Source of the DNA: Cytophagales bacterium
GTDB taxonomy: Bacteria > Bacteroidota > Bacteroidia > Cytophagales > Spirosomataceae
NCBI GenBank assembly: GCA_013298025.1
Contig: JAAFJE010000008.1
Location: 124,001-188,000, forward strand
Length of the DNA stretch: 64,000 bases
Direction of reading: 5' to 3'
A model generated the notes under the pieces. It ran no database searches. It was not told where the DNA came from and was given only the letters and a program-made list of their open reading frames with translations. Shown one piece after another: positions 51,594-60,225 of this stretch. The stretch's first letter is position 1, and each line of letters opens with the position of its first letter. Made by a program: the position numbers and the translations under genes.

Positions 51594-52361
51594 TCAATCA
51601 AGTAAAAAAGCCAAGACATACTGCTGCATCTCTTTTCGTTGTTGCTCATTGGCATTATCGTCCATTTCGTTGTGAGTGGTGTTGGCTAATTTGATGATGG
51701 TTATTTTATGTCGTTTTATTTCTTCTTCTGTTGGCAAAACACCCTCGTCTGCTGGCTGGTCGCTCGACCGCAAGGAGTAAACTTTAGGCTTTTTCGTTCT
51801 TGGCAATGCCATTCTTCTATTATCCAACGTGATTATTTTTTCAATGATATTGGGGTACTTCTGTGGAAAAAGAGCCGTCATATCTCCACCATTTGAATGC
51901 CCAATTAGAGTAATGTGCTTATAGTTTAGGTCGGGATTTGTCTTTTTGAGTTGGTTGATGACAAACAAAATATTATCAGCGCCACGTTCCCAAAATGGTC
52001 GCCTAACGATTTGTGGTTTTCCCGTCAATGGCAATAAACTATCAGTACTAAGCTCGTGTTGAATACTTACGACCCAAAAACCTCTTGAAGCTAAAAACTC
52101 CGTGAGGTAAGAATATGCCAAGTAATCACCACCTTTGTTTTGTCCGTACCCGTGACTAAAAATAACAATATTTCGCCTACTTGTTTTTGAGTCGCTTACA
52201 GGTTTGTAAATGGCAACAGGAATGGCTCTTTGCCGACTTTGGTCGTACCATTGCAAAGTATCCAAACCAACAGCGAATACCTTTTTCTTTTCAACGTGTT
52301 TTTCTGATGTAGCACAACTTGTCAACAATCCGAATATAAAAACACAAATTAACCTTCTCAT
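51594..52361 (-). CDS. Alpha/beta hydrolase, lipoprotein
   Basis: 255 residues. Lipobox LLTSC (Cys about residue 16) indicates outer or periplasmic membrane attachment. The nucleophile elbow is GHSNGG (LIGHSNGGDMTALF), with a later D-region (IITLDNRRMALP) and a His near the C-terminus (TTHNEMDDN). The oxyanion motif FSHGYGQNKGG lies ahead. Likely an esterase or dienelactone-hydrolase-like enzyme; substrate unknown. Confidence 0.85.
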   Translation of the reverse strand: MRRLICVFIFGLLTSCATSEKHVEKKKVFAVGLDTLQWYDQSRQRAIPVAIYKPVSDSKTSRRNIVIFSHGYGQNKGGDYLAYSYLTEFLASRGFWVVSIQHELSTDSLLPLTGKPQIVRRPFWERGADNILFVINQLKKTNPDLNYKHITLIGHSNGGDMTALFPQKYPNIIEKIITLDNRRMALPRTKKPKVYSLRSSDQPADEGVLPTEEEIKRHKITIIKLANTTHNEMDDNANEQQRKEMQQYVLAFLLD

Positions 52362-52418
52362 TTCTAATACCTTAAAATCACTTTTCGTACTTTAACCCTC
52401 TTTTCCTAATCTTTTATT

Positions 52419-53492
52419 TTACCAAGGCCCATTTTGCTTTACTTGATAAAATTGCGTGCCGTTGAACCTATACAATCCGCTTCCTGCACCCCACCACATA
52501 TTTCCTGATTTATCTTGAAACATACTTTGTACGCAACAATTGAGCCCGTCGGCAGTGGTAAATACCTTAAATGCTTTGGAATTTGGCAGTGGAATTGATG
52601 GGTCAAATCTGGTCGTGCTGCCACGTGCTGTAATCCATATTATACCCGAATCTTCTATAATTATTCCCCAAAACTCGGTACCACCTAAGCCATCTTTGGG
52701 CGTGTATTCGGTGAAAGTTTTGCCGTCAAATTTACAGATACCGTTTTTCATGGTAAACCACATATTGCCCTTTTTGTCTTGTGCGATACCTCCTGCATAG
52801 TTCTCGCCCAAGCCTTCTTTTTCGTTGAAATTAACAATCGTTTTGCCATCATAACGAAACATACCTTTATTAGATGAAGCAAACCAAATATTCCCATCTT
52901 TGTCCTCCATCATGCCTGCAACATTGATAGGCGGAAGCAAAGCAAATAAGGAAAAAGATGGATTACCCAAACTATCGGCTAAGGGATTATACCGATAAAC
53001 TCCGCCATGTGTACCTACCCAAACCGCCCCCGATTTATCAACAAGAATACTTTTTCGACTGATGTCGATATGATTCAACCCATCTTTTTGATTATAATTT
53101 CTAAACATTCTGCCATCATACTTATATACGCCTTGGTCGGTACCAAACCACATATTACCCTTTTTGTCTTCGTTAATGGAAAAAACAGAAATGCTTTTAA
53201 AACCATCAGCATTAGCAAAATAGGTTAAAGTTGCTTTGTCGTACCTCACAACGCCTTCGCCAATAGTACCAAACCATAAATTTCCTTTGGAGTCTTCAAA
53301 AATACTGCGGATGTATTGACTCACTAAAGTTGTGCCAAAATCAGGAGCTAAAGCCACTGATTTAAAGTTTTTGATTACCCTTGGGCTTGGTTTGGAAGCA
53401 AATGGCACTTTAAGCGTACTGTTTTTTTCTTGTCCGTGACAAGCCGTAACAATCATCAAAAAGCTAAAAAGTACTATTTTGTTCAGTGTCAT
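52419..53492 (-). CDS. Two-component-regulator-type propeller protein, lipoprotein
   Basis: 357 residues. Lipobox VTAC (Cys about 18). It consists of repeats of the Reg_prop form: LWFGT.GEGVVRYD, MWFGTDQGVYKYDG, VWVGTHGGVYRYN, IWFASSNKGMFRYDG, MWFTMKNGICKFDG and others, as found in the sensor part of hybrid two-component proteins in Bacteroidota. No kinase or transmembrane signalling domain is attached, so this is a free-standing propeller. It precedes the alpha/beta hydrolase gene on the same strand by 58 nt and may be co-transcribed. Confidence 0.82.
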   Translation of the reverse strand: MTLNKIVLFSFLMIVTACHGQEKNSTLKVPFASKPSPRVIKNFKSVALAPDFGTTLVSQYIRSIFEDSKGNLWFGTIGEGVVRYDKATLTYFANADGFKSISVFSINEDKKGNMWFGTDQGVYKYDGRMFRNYNQKDGLNHIDISRKSILVDKSGAVWVGTHGGVYRYNPLADSLGNPSFSLFALLPPINVAGMMEDKDGNIWFASSNKGMFRYDGKTIVNFNEKEGLGENYAGGIAQDKKGNMWFTMKNGICKFDGKTFTEYTPKDGLGGTEFWGIIIEDSGIIWITARGSTTRFDPSIPLPNSKAFKVFTTADGLNCCVQSMFQDKSGNMWWGAGSGLYRFNGTQFYQVKQNGPW

Positions 53493-53583
53493 AATGGTGT
53501 TTTTTACTCTTTTAGGATTGCGCCAAACAATTAGTTGGGTACTTTCCTACGTCCCTTACTGGGCGTGGCGAAACAACAGTATT

Positions 53584-54882
53584 TTACAATTTGTATTTTT
53601 TCAATGTATTTTCAAAATTTGCAGATTTCACAAAGTTTTGTTTTTGCTTGTTGACTTGGATAATTTCTAAAAAACCTAAATCAACTAATGATTTTAAATC
53701 TGTTCTTGCAGTAAAGTTTGATACATTGAATCTTGATTCCATTTCCTTAGTGTTTAAAATCCTATCTGAGTCATCATGTATTATTTTTAAAATTTGTGCC
53801 ATTCTATCATTTACTCCTGGTATTTTCATAAACTTTGCAGCTTGGAACACTTCCTTCTGTTTTCGGCTGATATACTCTTTCAGTGCATCAAATGCTTTTT
53901 TCATCGTTTTAATATGATAGGTTATAAAATAGGTCAAATCATTCCCGTCTATTTCCGAATAGAGGTATGCTTTTTCATATTGTAATTTGGAATCTTTGAT
54001 AATTCTTGAAATAGACAAATATTCTGTAAGCCAATATCCCTTTTTGAGCATATACCAATAAAATATTGCCCTTGCTGTACGCCCATTTCCATCTGTAAAG
54101 GGATGCACCCATCCAATCATAAAATGAATGATACAGCCTTTAATTATCGGGTGGATAAACTCTTCGGTATCGGTATTGAAAAATGTACATAGGTCATCTA
54201 TGAGTTTTTTTAGGTCAGGTTGTAAAGGAGGTGTGTGTACAATCTCACCATTAATATGATTTACGACATGTACATTGTCATTTTCTCTAAGTTTTCCTTC
54301 ATCTTCTATATCATCTAGTGTATCGCTTGTTATGAGTTTATGAATATATAATAAATTATCGACCGTCAAATCTTCACTTTTATGTTGAACTATATATTTC
54401 ATCGTAATGAAATTGTTTAGAATCATTTGCTCAGATTTATTTTTAGGCTTTTTCTGTTGCTGAATCATTTCTTTAGCCTTCTTTCTAGTTGTATTAGCTC
54501 CTTCCATTTGGCTACTAGAAATAGCCTCTTCCATGATAGAGCTAATCATAAATTTTGTCTTATCAGTTTCAGCAATACCGATGTTGCTCCCTAATATTCC
54601 ACCAATGTGCATATCAAATTGATGTAGAGATTTTTGAATATAATCTGTCATCACATAATGAAACTTTGATGAATGAAATTTAAGTTCTTTTTTCCTTAGA
54701 AATCGAAATAGTTTTATGGCACTCCATAGTTCTTTAGGAGTACAGTCTTTTGCTTTGTATTTTATTTTATCCCAATATAAATACTCATCTTGTATTTTTT
54801 GTAGATGTCCATTCATCTGAAAATCAACCATCAGTCGTATGGTTTGGTCTGTATTTTCAATTTGCGGGGCTTGTTCAATCAT
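53584..54882 (-). CDS. Fic family protein with built-in inhibitory helix
   Basis: 432 residues from ATG 54882. The Fic motif HPFTDGNGRTAR (residues 260-271) is complete, giving the catalytic His260 and phosphate-binding Arg. The upstream (S)xxxE(G/N) motif SSSQMEGAN (residues 122-130) is the class II autoinhibitory helix. A winged-helix-like C-terminus follows (about 370-432). Fic proteins transfer AMP from ATP to target proteins, or remove it. It may act alone; no Fic-antitoxin partner of class I type is adjacent. It is in the accessory patch. Confidence 0.87.
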   Translation of the reverse strand: MIEQAPQIENTDQTIRLMVDFQMNGHLQKIQDEYLYWDKIKYKAKDCTPKELWSAIKLFRFLRKKELKFHSSKFHYVMTDYIQKSLHQFDMHIGGILGSNIGIAETDKTKFMISSIMEEAISSSQMEGANTTRKKAKEMIQQQKKPKNKSEQMILNNFITMKYIVQHKSEDLTVDNLLYIHKLITSDTLDDIEDEGKLRENDNVHVVNHINGEIVHTPPLQPDLKKLIDDLCTFFNTDTEEFIHPIIKGCIIHFMIGWVHPFTDGNGRTARAIFYWYMLKKGYWLTEYLSISRIIKDSKLQYEKAYLYSEIDGNDLTYFITYHIKTMKKAFDALKEYISRKQKEVFQAAKFMKIPGVNDRMAQILKIIHDDSDRILNTKEMESRFNVSNFTARTDLKSLVDLGFLEIIQVNKQKQNFVKSANFENTLKKYKL

Positions 54883-54918
54883 CTTAGATTCATAAAGTTT
54901 ATACCAGTGAAGATAAAT

Positions 54919-54955
54919 AAAAACCACGAGATTTTAAATAAATCTCGTGGTTTTT
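54919..54955. terminator. 15-bp hairpin upstream of the Fic gene
   Basis: Arms 54919-54933 and 54941-54955 pair perfectly around a 7-nt loop, with A and T runs. On the minus strand it lies between the Fic start and the truncated DUF1016 gene, so it could be the original terminator of that lost gene. Confidence 0.75.
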
Positions 54956-55013
54956 ATTTGTTCGTTTTTTTGATATACTGTCTTCTAACGATTTTCCTAA
55001 CAACTGACACAGT

Positions 55014-55139
55014 TCAGAGAACACTTCCCTTTACCTGTTTGGCAATTAGGGTTCGGGCAGTCTTGATTTGACTGATTGCCTGATGTAAAATCTCGGTATA
55101 ATCAGCATCGTTGATATTTATTTGAGCTTTGTTGGTCAT
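55014..55139 (-). pseudogene. N-terminal stump of a DUF1016 (YhcG-like PDDEXK) nuclease gene
   Basis: 41 residues from ATG 55139: INDADYTEILHQAIS then IKTARTLIAKQV. This matches my memory of the start of DUF1016_N proteins, where the helix continues with an N....YW.IG pattern. Here it changes to KGSVL and stops. The catalytic nuclease domain is missing. Recognition rests on the N-terminal helix only, hence modest confidence. Confidence 0.5.
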
Positions 55140-55442
55140 ATCTAAAATCCTGATTTTTTTACTACAACTGAATCAAAAAAGCTCATTTTACGTGAGATAG
55201 TTTTGATAATTGAAGCGTAGCTTAGACAGGCGTTGTTAATCTTAGCGCCCCCCAAGAAAACGCCACAACGATTGAAAAATTTCTAAACTGTACTGCAAGC
55301 GTGACGCTCTTTTATCTTTGGGGTCGTAGGAACGCTACGCTTAAATTACGAGCGGTTTGAGCTACTGAAGCCAATTGTTGCAATTAGAGCCTGAATTTTA
55401 TTTTTGTTCCATTTATTAAACTTGGAACAGCAAGGGTGTAGT
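55140..55442. other. Gene-free stretch
   Basis: No credible coding frame in either strand. A GCGTAGC / GCTACGC pair (near 55213 and 55333) and a C run (GCGCCCCCC, 55240 region) are all that stands out. Confidence 0.5.
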
Positions 55443-56180
55443 TCATTCTATTAGGCTTGCAAATTCTCCAAATGAAGCACATTTATCAATACTCCTAAGA
55501 TATTCAAAATCTTCTTTCTGCAAAGATGCCATTATCGCCTCAATATTGCCCTTGCTTTTTTTGTAGGTTTCATTAGCCAACTCATAGATTTGCTCCATTG
55601 TTTTTGCAGGGTGAAAAAAAGTAGTTTCAGGGTTGATTAGTTCAAGATTGAAACCAAGATTTGCTTCAATATATTCAACTGTTAGTAATGGATTAATTTT
55701 TTCAAAACAATTATGAAAACCCAAAACCCAACTTTCAGCCTCCATAATTGCAAAAGAAAAATCAATTTGATTTGATTTTTCAGCGACTTTAGCAATTTGT
55801 TCTTTGGTACTTTGTTTAAATTCTTCATTCAAATCAAAGTCAATTTTTCCTACCTCTTTAGCTAATTCACGATAATTCTTGGAATACATATCACGTAACC
55901 CAATAATTCGAGTAAACCCACTGCTCCACAGATATTTTTCTCTATTCAAAATTCTTGTCAAAACAGCATTATCATTTCCTACATTGATAATTTGAAAGTA
56001 ATGTTCCGCATTTATTGCTCCCTCACTGCTTGGAAAAGGATATTCTGAAGTATGAAAATTACTGTCCGTGAAAAGTGTATAACATTCAATTCCAATATTT
56101 TGGTATTCAAATTTTTTCAAAAGGTATTCCCGAACAAAAACAAGTTCTGTCTGACCTTCTACAAATATAGCAGTCTTCAT
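55443..56180 (-). CDS. DUF4276-type TOPRIM-like protein, partner of the ATPase
   Basis: 245 residues. The N-terminus IFVEGQTELVFVREYL has the Glu (Glu8) of the TOPRIM/OLD fold; GLRDMY (Asp97) and IMEAESWVLG (Glu147, Glu149) supply the later acidic positions. This pattern matches DUF4276 proteins, which occur with ABC-type ATPases in defence contexts. Its start overlaps the ATPase stop by ATGA (56177-56180), so the two are translationally coupled. It probably has nuclease activity or acts as effector; not proven. Confidence 0.75.
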   Translation of the reverse strand: MKTAIFVEGQTELVFVREYLLKKFEYQNIGIECYTLFTDSNFHTSEYPFPSSEGAINAEHYFQIINVGNDNAVLTRILNREKYLWSSGFTRIIGLRDMYSKNYRELAKEVGKIDFDLNEEFKQSTKEQIAKVAEKSNQIDFSFAIMEAESWVLGFHNCFEKINPLLTVEYIEANLGFNLELINPETTFFHPAKTMEQIYELANETYKKSKGNIEAIMASLQKEDFEYLRSIDKCASFGEFASLIE

Positions 56181-57262
56181 ATTATTTCGTTTTGAGTTTG
56201 TAGAAGGAAATCGGAAGAAAATAAATCAAAATTTGACAATCCCGTAAGGCGAAATTTCCTGAATAAATTTTGGCTATTTTGCAGGTTCAAGCAAGTAATT
56301 TTTTTTCCGTTTCTACGCAAAATATTCCAATATTTTATATCCACTTCGTCCATCAAAAAACTATCATTTGACGTAGCGACTAATTGAATATCTGTATTCT
56401 CACATTTACTAAAAATAAGAGAACCTAATTTCCTTGCTCTGTCATAATCCAAACCTTCACAAAAATCATCAATGATAATCATAGCAGGCTTTTTACGACT
56501 AATCAGGTATTCCACATAAACCAAAATTGCCAGAGTACGAAACATACCTTGCGAAAGTTTATAATGAGGTAAAGCCTTACTTATATTTTTTTCCTTTACG
56601 TATAAAATAGAATATTCAACTTTATCTTGCGAACTAATATCGCTGACTTCGTACCCTAATGAATTAAAATCAGTAATAATTTTCAGGATACTTTCTTTCT
56701 TTAAGGATTTGAAAAGATTAGGTATATCCTCAACAGCAGTTAGCAAGTCATATTCTTGCTCATTGAGTTTAGAATATGGAGAGATGTTACCAAACTTAAA
56801 ACCATAACAGTTTTCAGCCCAATTACTGATGTCCTCCAAATATGGATATTTCCTAACATCACGATTGACGTGAAGCGTAAGTTTATTATTAGGCGGATAA
56901 ATCGTGTCGTTCTTTTGTGTTACAAAATTTTTTAATACAACTTCTCCCTGTTGATGGTGGCGAAATAATACTTGCGTACCATCAATGCTAATTTTTTCAG
57001 CAGTTACAATGCCTTCGTCTTGATATTTAGTAGCAAATTCAAAAGTTATTTTTTGGTCTTGATGATTGATAAAGTCAATCGACCACCGACTGCCCCAATT
57101 TAAAGTCTTTTTTTGGGTAATCATTTTTATTAATAAATCAAGAGTTGATAAAGTTCTTGATTTACCTGTGGCATTTTTTGCTACTATCAAATTTAGATTA
57201 TTTAGTTGCAAATTTGACAATTCCCAGAATGGGTCAATATAAGATAAATTAGTGAGTTTCAT
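56177..57262 (-). CDS. ABC/AAA-type ATPase (AAA15/21-like), first gene of the pair
   Basis: 361 residues, SMC/RecF-like ABC ATPase with a very short central insertion. Walker A is AKNATGKS (residues 28-35), signature LSQGM (236-240), Walker B MIIIDDFCEGLD (261-272, ending in Asp-Asp instead of Asp-Glu), and the switch region LVATSND (294-300) has no His where TTH is usual. Without long coiled coils it resembles OLD-family and AriA-type ATPases. It is followed, with a 4-bp overlap, by the DUF4276 gene. The two-gene unit starts behind a 555-nt gap with tandem repeats. A role in phage defence is inference. Confidence 0.8.
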   Translation of the reverse strand: MKLTNLSYIDPFWELSNLQLNNLNLIVAKNATGKSRTLSTLDLLIKMITQKKTLNWGSRWSIDFINHQDQKITFEFATKYQDEGIVTAEKISIDGTQVLFRHHQQGEVVLKNFVTQKNDTIYPPNNKLTLHVNRDVRKYPYLEDISNWAENCYGFKFGNISPYSKLNEQEYDLLTAVEDIPNLFKSLKKESILKIITDFNSLGYEVSDISSQDKVEYSILYVKEKNISKALPHYKLSQGMFRTLAILVYVEYLISRKKPAMIIIDDFCEGLDYDRARKLGSLIFSKCENTDIQLVATSNDSFLMDEVDIKYWNILRRNGKKITCLNLQNSQNLFRKFRLTGLSNFDLFSSDFLLQTQNEII

Positions 57263-57513
57263 ATTCTGTTTTTATTACTGAATTACACACAACCCGTAAA
57301 TATACGAACGTTTGCTCTTTTTTCTAAAGTTAAATAATTGGTACAAATAAAGCTATAAATCAATTTTCCAAATTTTTAAATTACTTATTTTCAGCAAGTT
57401 GTATGTTAATTTTCTTGGTTATTTTTCTCAATAATACAAAATGTGAAATGCAAAAATCACACCCTAAACCATAAATACTCCCTATGAAAAGCCTTATTCT
57501 TATTAACTCTGGC

Positions 57514-57639
57514 GTTAAGCCCTTTCAACCTTTATAATTGACATTTACATTTAGTGATAAGCCTTTTCAATCTTTATAATTGCCACTTTCATTTAGCGTT
57601 AAGCTATTCCAATCTTTATAACTGTCACTTACCTTTAGC
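57514..57639. repeat. 42-bp tandem repeat, three copies
   Basis: Units begin at 57514, 57556 and 57598 (GTTAAGC..., GATAAGC..., GTTAAGC...), each 42 bp, with shared TTTATAA.TG.CA and TTTAG ends; the copies are about 75-85% alike by eye. All six frames contain stops. They lie in the 555-nt gap between the ATPase gene (start 57262) and the gene at 57818. The rest of that gap holds only one inverted repeat. Confidence 0.75.
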
Positions 57640-57692
57640 AAAATCTCTATCATTTTTTGCAATGTTTTGGTGTTTTAAGCCAACAAACGAAT

Positions 57693-57730
57693 TTTAGCAC
57701 GTATCAAATCATCATTCAAGACGTGCTAAA
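57693..57730. repeat. 10-bp inverted repeat with 18-nt spacer
   Basis: TTTAGCACGT (57693-57702) and ACGTGCTAAA (57721-57730) are exact complements. It lies 88 nt upstream of the gene at 57818 and could be an operator. Confidence 0.5.
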
Positions 57731-57817
57731 TCATGTTTTAAGGCGTTTGCTGTGTTTTGAGGGGCAAACTTTGAGCCATCAATTCAACGAGGCGAAAACC
57801 TCCTAAACATTCAAAAA

Positions 57818-58519
57818 ATGAAAACGCAAATCAAATCTCTTCTCTTTATTTGTTCGCTTGTAATCGCTTTCATCAGTAAAGCTCAAACCGAGCCTGCTCG
57901 TGTAAGCTTTACTATCAAAAACCCTTCGCTCAAAAACAAACTGATTGGCTTTAGTAGCTACAATACGCAATTACAAAAACTGACGGGTGGCTATGGCTAT
58001 GGCTTAAATGCACTGGCTTCGCACGCTGTCAATTTGCCTTCGCCTGTGTATGTTTATCAAGAAAAAGGTGGAGAAAAAGAATTGTTTTGCGTAGTAACAC
58101 AGAAAGACGATGGAAAGGTATTTTTCCTCAATCAAAGCTATGACATTACTCGTGAACAGTACTTAGACTTTGCTCGGGCAGAGATGGCTCAGAAGCAACA
58201 TGAAAAAATTCAAGACGAAAATTCCATAGAAAGTATTGCCAAAAAACTGGGTATCAAATTGGTGGGTGTCAATATCAAAGGGGCATCTTGGTTTCCTTCG
58301 ATGGCCCATGTGCGTTATGAATTGCCTTGGGCAAACGACAAGCAAAGAGGTTTTTCGAGCCCTTTGAGTAAGACAAAAAATAACTATGTATTTCTGCCCG
58401 TGGGTACAAAAATCTATCAGTGTAGCGATAAGTTTTGGGATAGTAATGTAAAATTCACCGAGAAATTACTACTAACCATAGAAGGAAGTAAAGACGATTA
58501 TACGGTTTCGTTACAGTAA
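57818..58519 (+). CDS. Exported hypothetical protein
   Basis: 233 residues. Signal peptide at 1-22 (ending SKAQ). The body has strand-like segments and a central charged helix (EMAQKQHEKIQDENSIESIAKK, written in parts), with no recognised domain. It is the first of three genes running in the same direction with DoxX and an AraC regulator. Confidence 0.7.
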   Translation: MKTQIKSLLFICSLVIAFISKAQTEPARVSFTIKNPSLKNKLIGFSSYNTQLQKLTGGYGYGLNALASHAVNLPSPVYVYQEKGGEKELFCVVTQKDDGKVFFLNQSYDITREQYLDFARAEMAQKQHEKIQDENSIESIAKKLGIKLVGVNIKGASWFPSMAHVRYELPWANDKQRGFSSPLSKTKNNYVFLPVGTKIYQCSDKFWDSNVKFTEKLLLTIEGSKDDYTVSLQ

Positions 58520-58586
58520 AAATCGAGATATTTATTCAAGTAAAACGCAAAAAAATCATTTTAATTCAATTTTAAAAAACGAAATC

Positions 58587-59024
58587 ATGAAAGCATTATT
58601 CGCTAAAATCATCACTCCTGTTTATACTTCTGCTTGGTACACCGACTTGTTATTGGCTTTACCACGCATCATTGGCTGTTATTTTTTAGCCGTAAATTTT
58701 GGCGGAAGTAAGTTCCCTTGTCCAGATTGGTTTATCCAAGATGTAGCTAAATTTGGCTTTCCTTTTCCTGCCTTTTTTGCTTGGGCAGCAGTACTTGCCG
58801 AAACCTTCGGCGGAGCAATGTTAGTATTGGGTTTGGGTACTCGCTTGGCGGGTTTTATGGTGATGTGTACGATGTTGGTCGCTATTTTCTTTCAAAAATG
58901 GGGAGGCGAAGTATGGGAAATGTTGCCTGCCATGGGCTTCCTTTGGATTGCCTTGTACGCTATCGTGATGGGTTCTGGCACTTTCGGACTCGACCATTTT
59001 ATTACAAAAAAGTGGTTTAAATAA
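58587..59024 (+). CDS. DoxX family membrane protein
   Basis: 145 residues with four membrane helices. The DoxX pattern is clear: LALPRIIGCYFLAVNFGGSKF, then AAVLAETFGGAMLVLGLGTRLAGF. The family forms membrane redox complexes; specific function unknown. It lies 67 nt after the exported-protein gene. Confidence 0.85.
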   Translation: MKALFAKIITPVYTSAWYTDLLLALPRIIGCYFLAVNFGGSKFPCPDWFIQDVAKFGFPFPAFFAWAAVLAETFGGAMLVLGLGTRLAGFMVMCTMLVAIFFQKWGGEVWEMLPAMGFLWIALYAIVMGSGTFGLDHFITKKWFK

Positions 59025-59096
59025 AACATTTTACCCGTAAATTCATTTAATCATTTAGACTTCTCAATATTTACCCTGATTCAACCATTTTCCCAG

Positions 59097-60224
59097 ATGC
59101 AAATCTACTGGTCTAATTATTCTGTTCCGCTTTGGTTTGGTTTTATGCAAGCATGGATTTATGCTTTCCTATTTTGGAAAAGAGCCTATCAAAACAACCG
59201 TCTTTCCGACTACCTTTTGGGTTTGGTCTTGGTGGGTATGGCGTTTAATATTTGGGAGTATATGTTGGGATTTTCGGGCATTGAAATCCTTTGGCAAGAA
59301 CTCAATTTTCTTCCAAGAACCTTTGGACTGGCTTTTCCTCCGCTTTGTTATTTTTATTTTAAAAGTCAGATTGATAAAGATTTTCGTTTTAGGATAAAAG
59401 ATATTTTCCATTTTTTGCCCTTTTTGATGGATACTTTTTACAGAATCATCATTTTTTCAATGGGAAAAGATTTTGTCCAATATTTCGAGAAAAATTATCA
59501 CAACGCTTGGGGTATTGGTCATCTGGAACTGCTGACAAGTATCGTTCTGACTGCCTATTATATGTATCGGGCATTTAAGCTTTACAATCAATACAGGCTA
59601 TGGACAAAAACACAATTTTCTGATATTGAATCGGTTAGTTTTAAGTGGTTTCGGAATTTATTGCTTGTATTACTTTTAGATTGGACTGTTTCATTGATTA
59701 AACTGGTAATCATTAGCAATTTTAAATTAGATTTTAAGCAAGACTGGTGGGATAATTTAATCGGTGTAATTTTGATTTATTATATTTCTATCACGGGTTA
59801 TGCCCAAGCTCAACCCACCAAAGATTTGGTTTTTAAAGAATCGGACGATACAGTATTGGAAAACCCACCCAAAGAAAAGTTTGAAGAAGAAGAACTGAGT
59901 AAATGGAAGACCAAAATACTGCATTTGATGCAAGAAGAGCAACTGTATTTACAGCCTGAACTTACACTTTCGGATATTGCTAGTCGCCTAAAAACCAATG
60001 TATCAGTACTTTCGGGCGTAGTGAACAATGCTTTTGGAAAGAATTTTAATGATTTTGTGAATGAATACCGAGTAAAAGAGTTTCAAAAAAGAGCTCTTTT
60101 ACCAGAAAATAAAAACATTACACTCTTAGGCATTGCCTTCGACTGCGGATTTAATTCAAAAGCCACTTTCAATCGTTCCTTTAAAAAATTTACAGGAAAA
60201 TCACCGAAAGAATTTTTAAGCTAA
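59097..60224 (+). CDS. AraC-type regulator with a membrane N-terminal domain
   Basis: 375 residues. About seven membrane helices fill residues 10-240, followed by a cytoplasmic AraC/XylS HTH (LTLSDIASRLKTNVSVLSGVV and IAFDCGFNSKATFNRSFKKF). This one-piece membrane-bound AraC type is common in Bacteroidota. It might control the upstream exported protein and DoxX genes. Its stop is one base from the stop of the convergent GT39-like gene. Confidence 0.88.
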   Translation: MQIYWSNYSVPLWFGFMQAWIYAFLFWKRAYQNNRLSDYLLGLVLVGMAFNIWEYMLGFSGIEILWQELNFLPRTFGLAFPPLCYFYFKSQIDKDFRFRIKDIFHFLPFLMDTFYRIIIFSMGKDFVQYFEKNYHNAWGIGHLELLTSIVLTAYYMYRAFKLYNQYRLWTKTQFSDIESVSFKWFRNLLLVLLLDWTVSLIKLVIISNFKLDFKQDWWDNLIGVILIYYISITGYAQAQPTKDLVFKESDDTVLENPPKEKFEEEELSKWKTKILHLMQEEQLYLQPELTLSDIASRLKTNVSVLSGVVNNAFGKNFNDFVNEYRVKEFQKRALLPENKNITLLGIAFDCGFNSKATFNRSFKKFTGKSPKEFLS

Positions 60225-60225
60225 A

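Noticed and set aside
57514-57639. The 42-bp repeats as a CRISPR array
   Set aside because: The whole unit repeats without variable spacers, and no cas gene is nearby.
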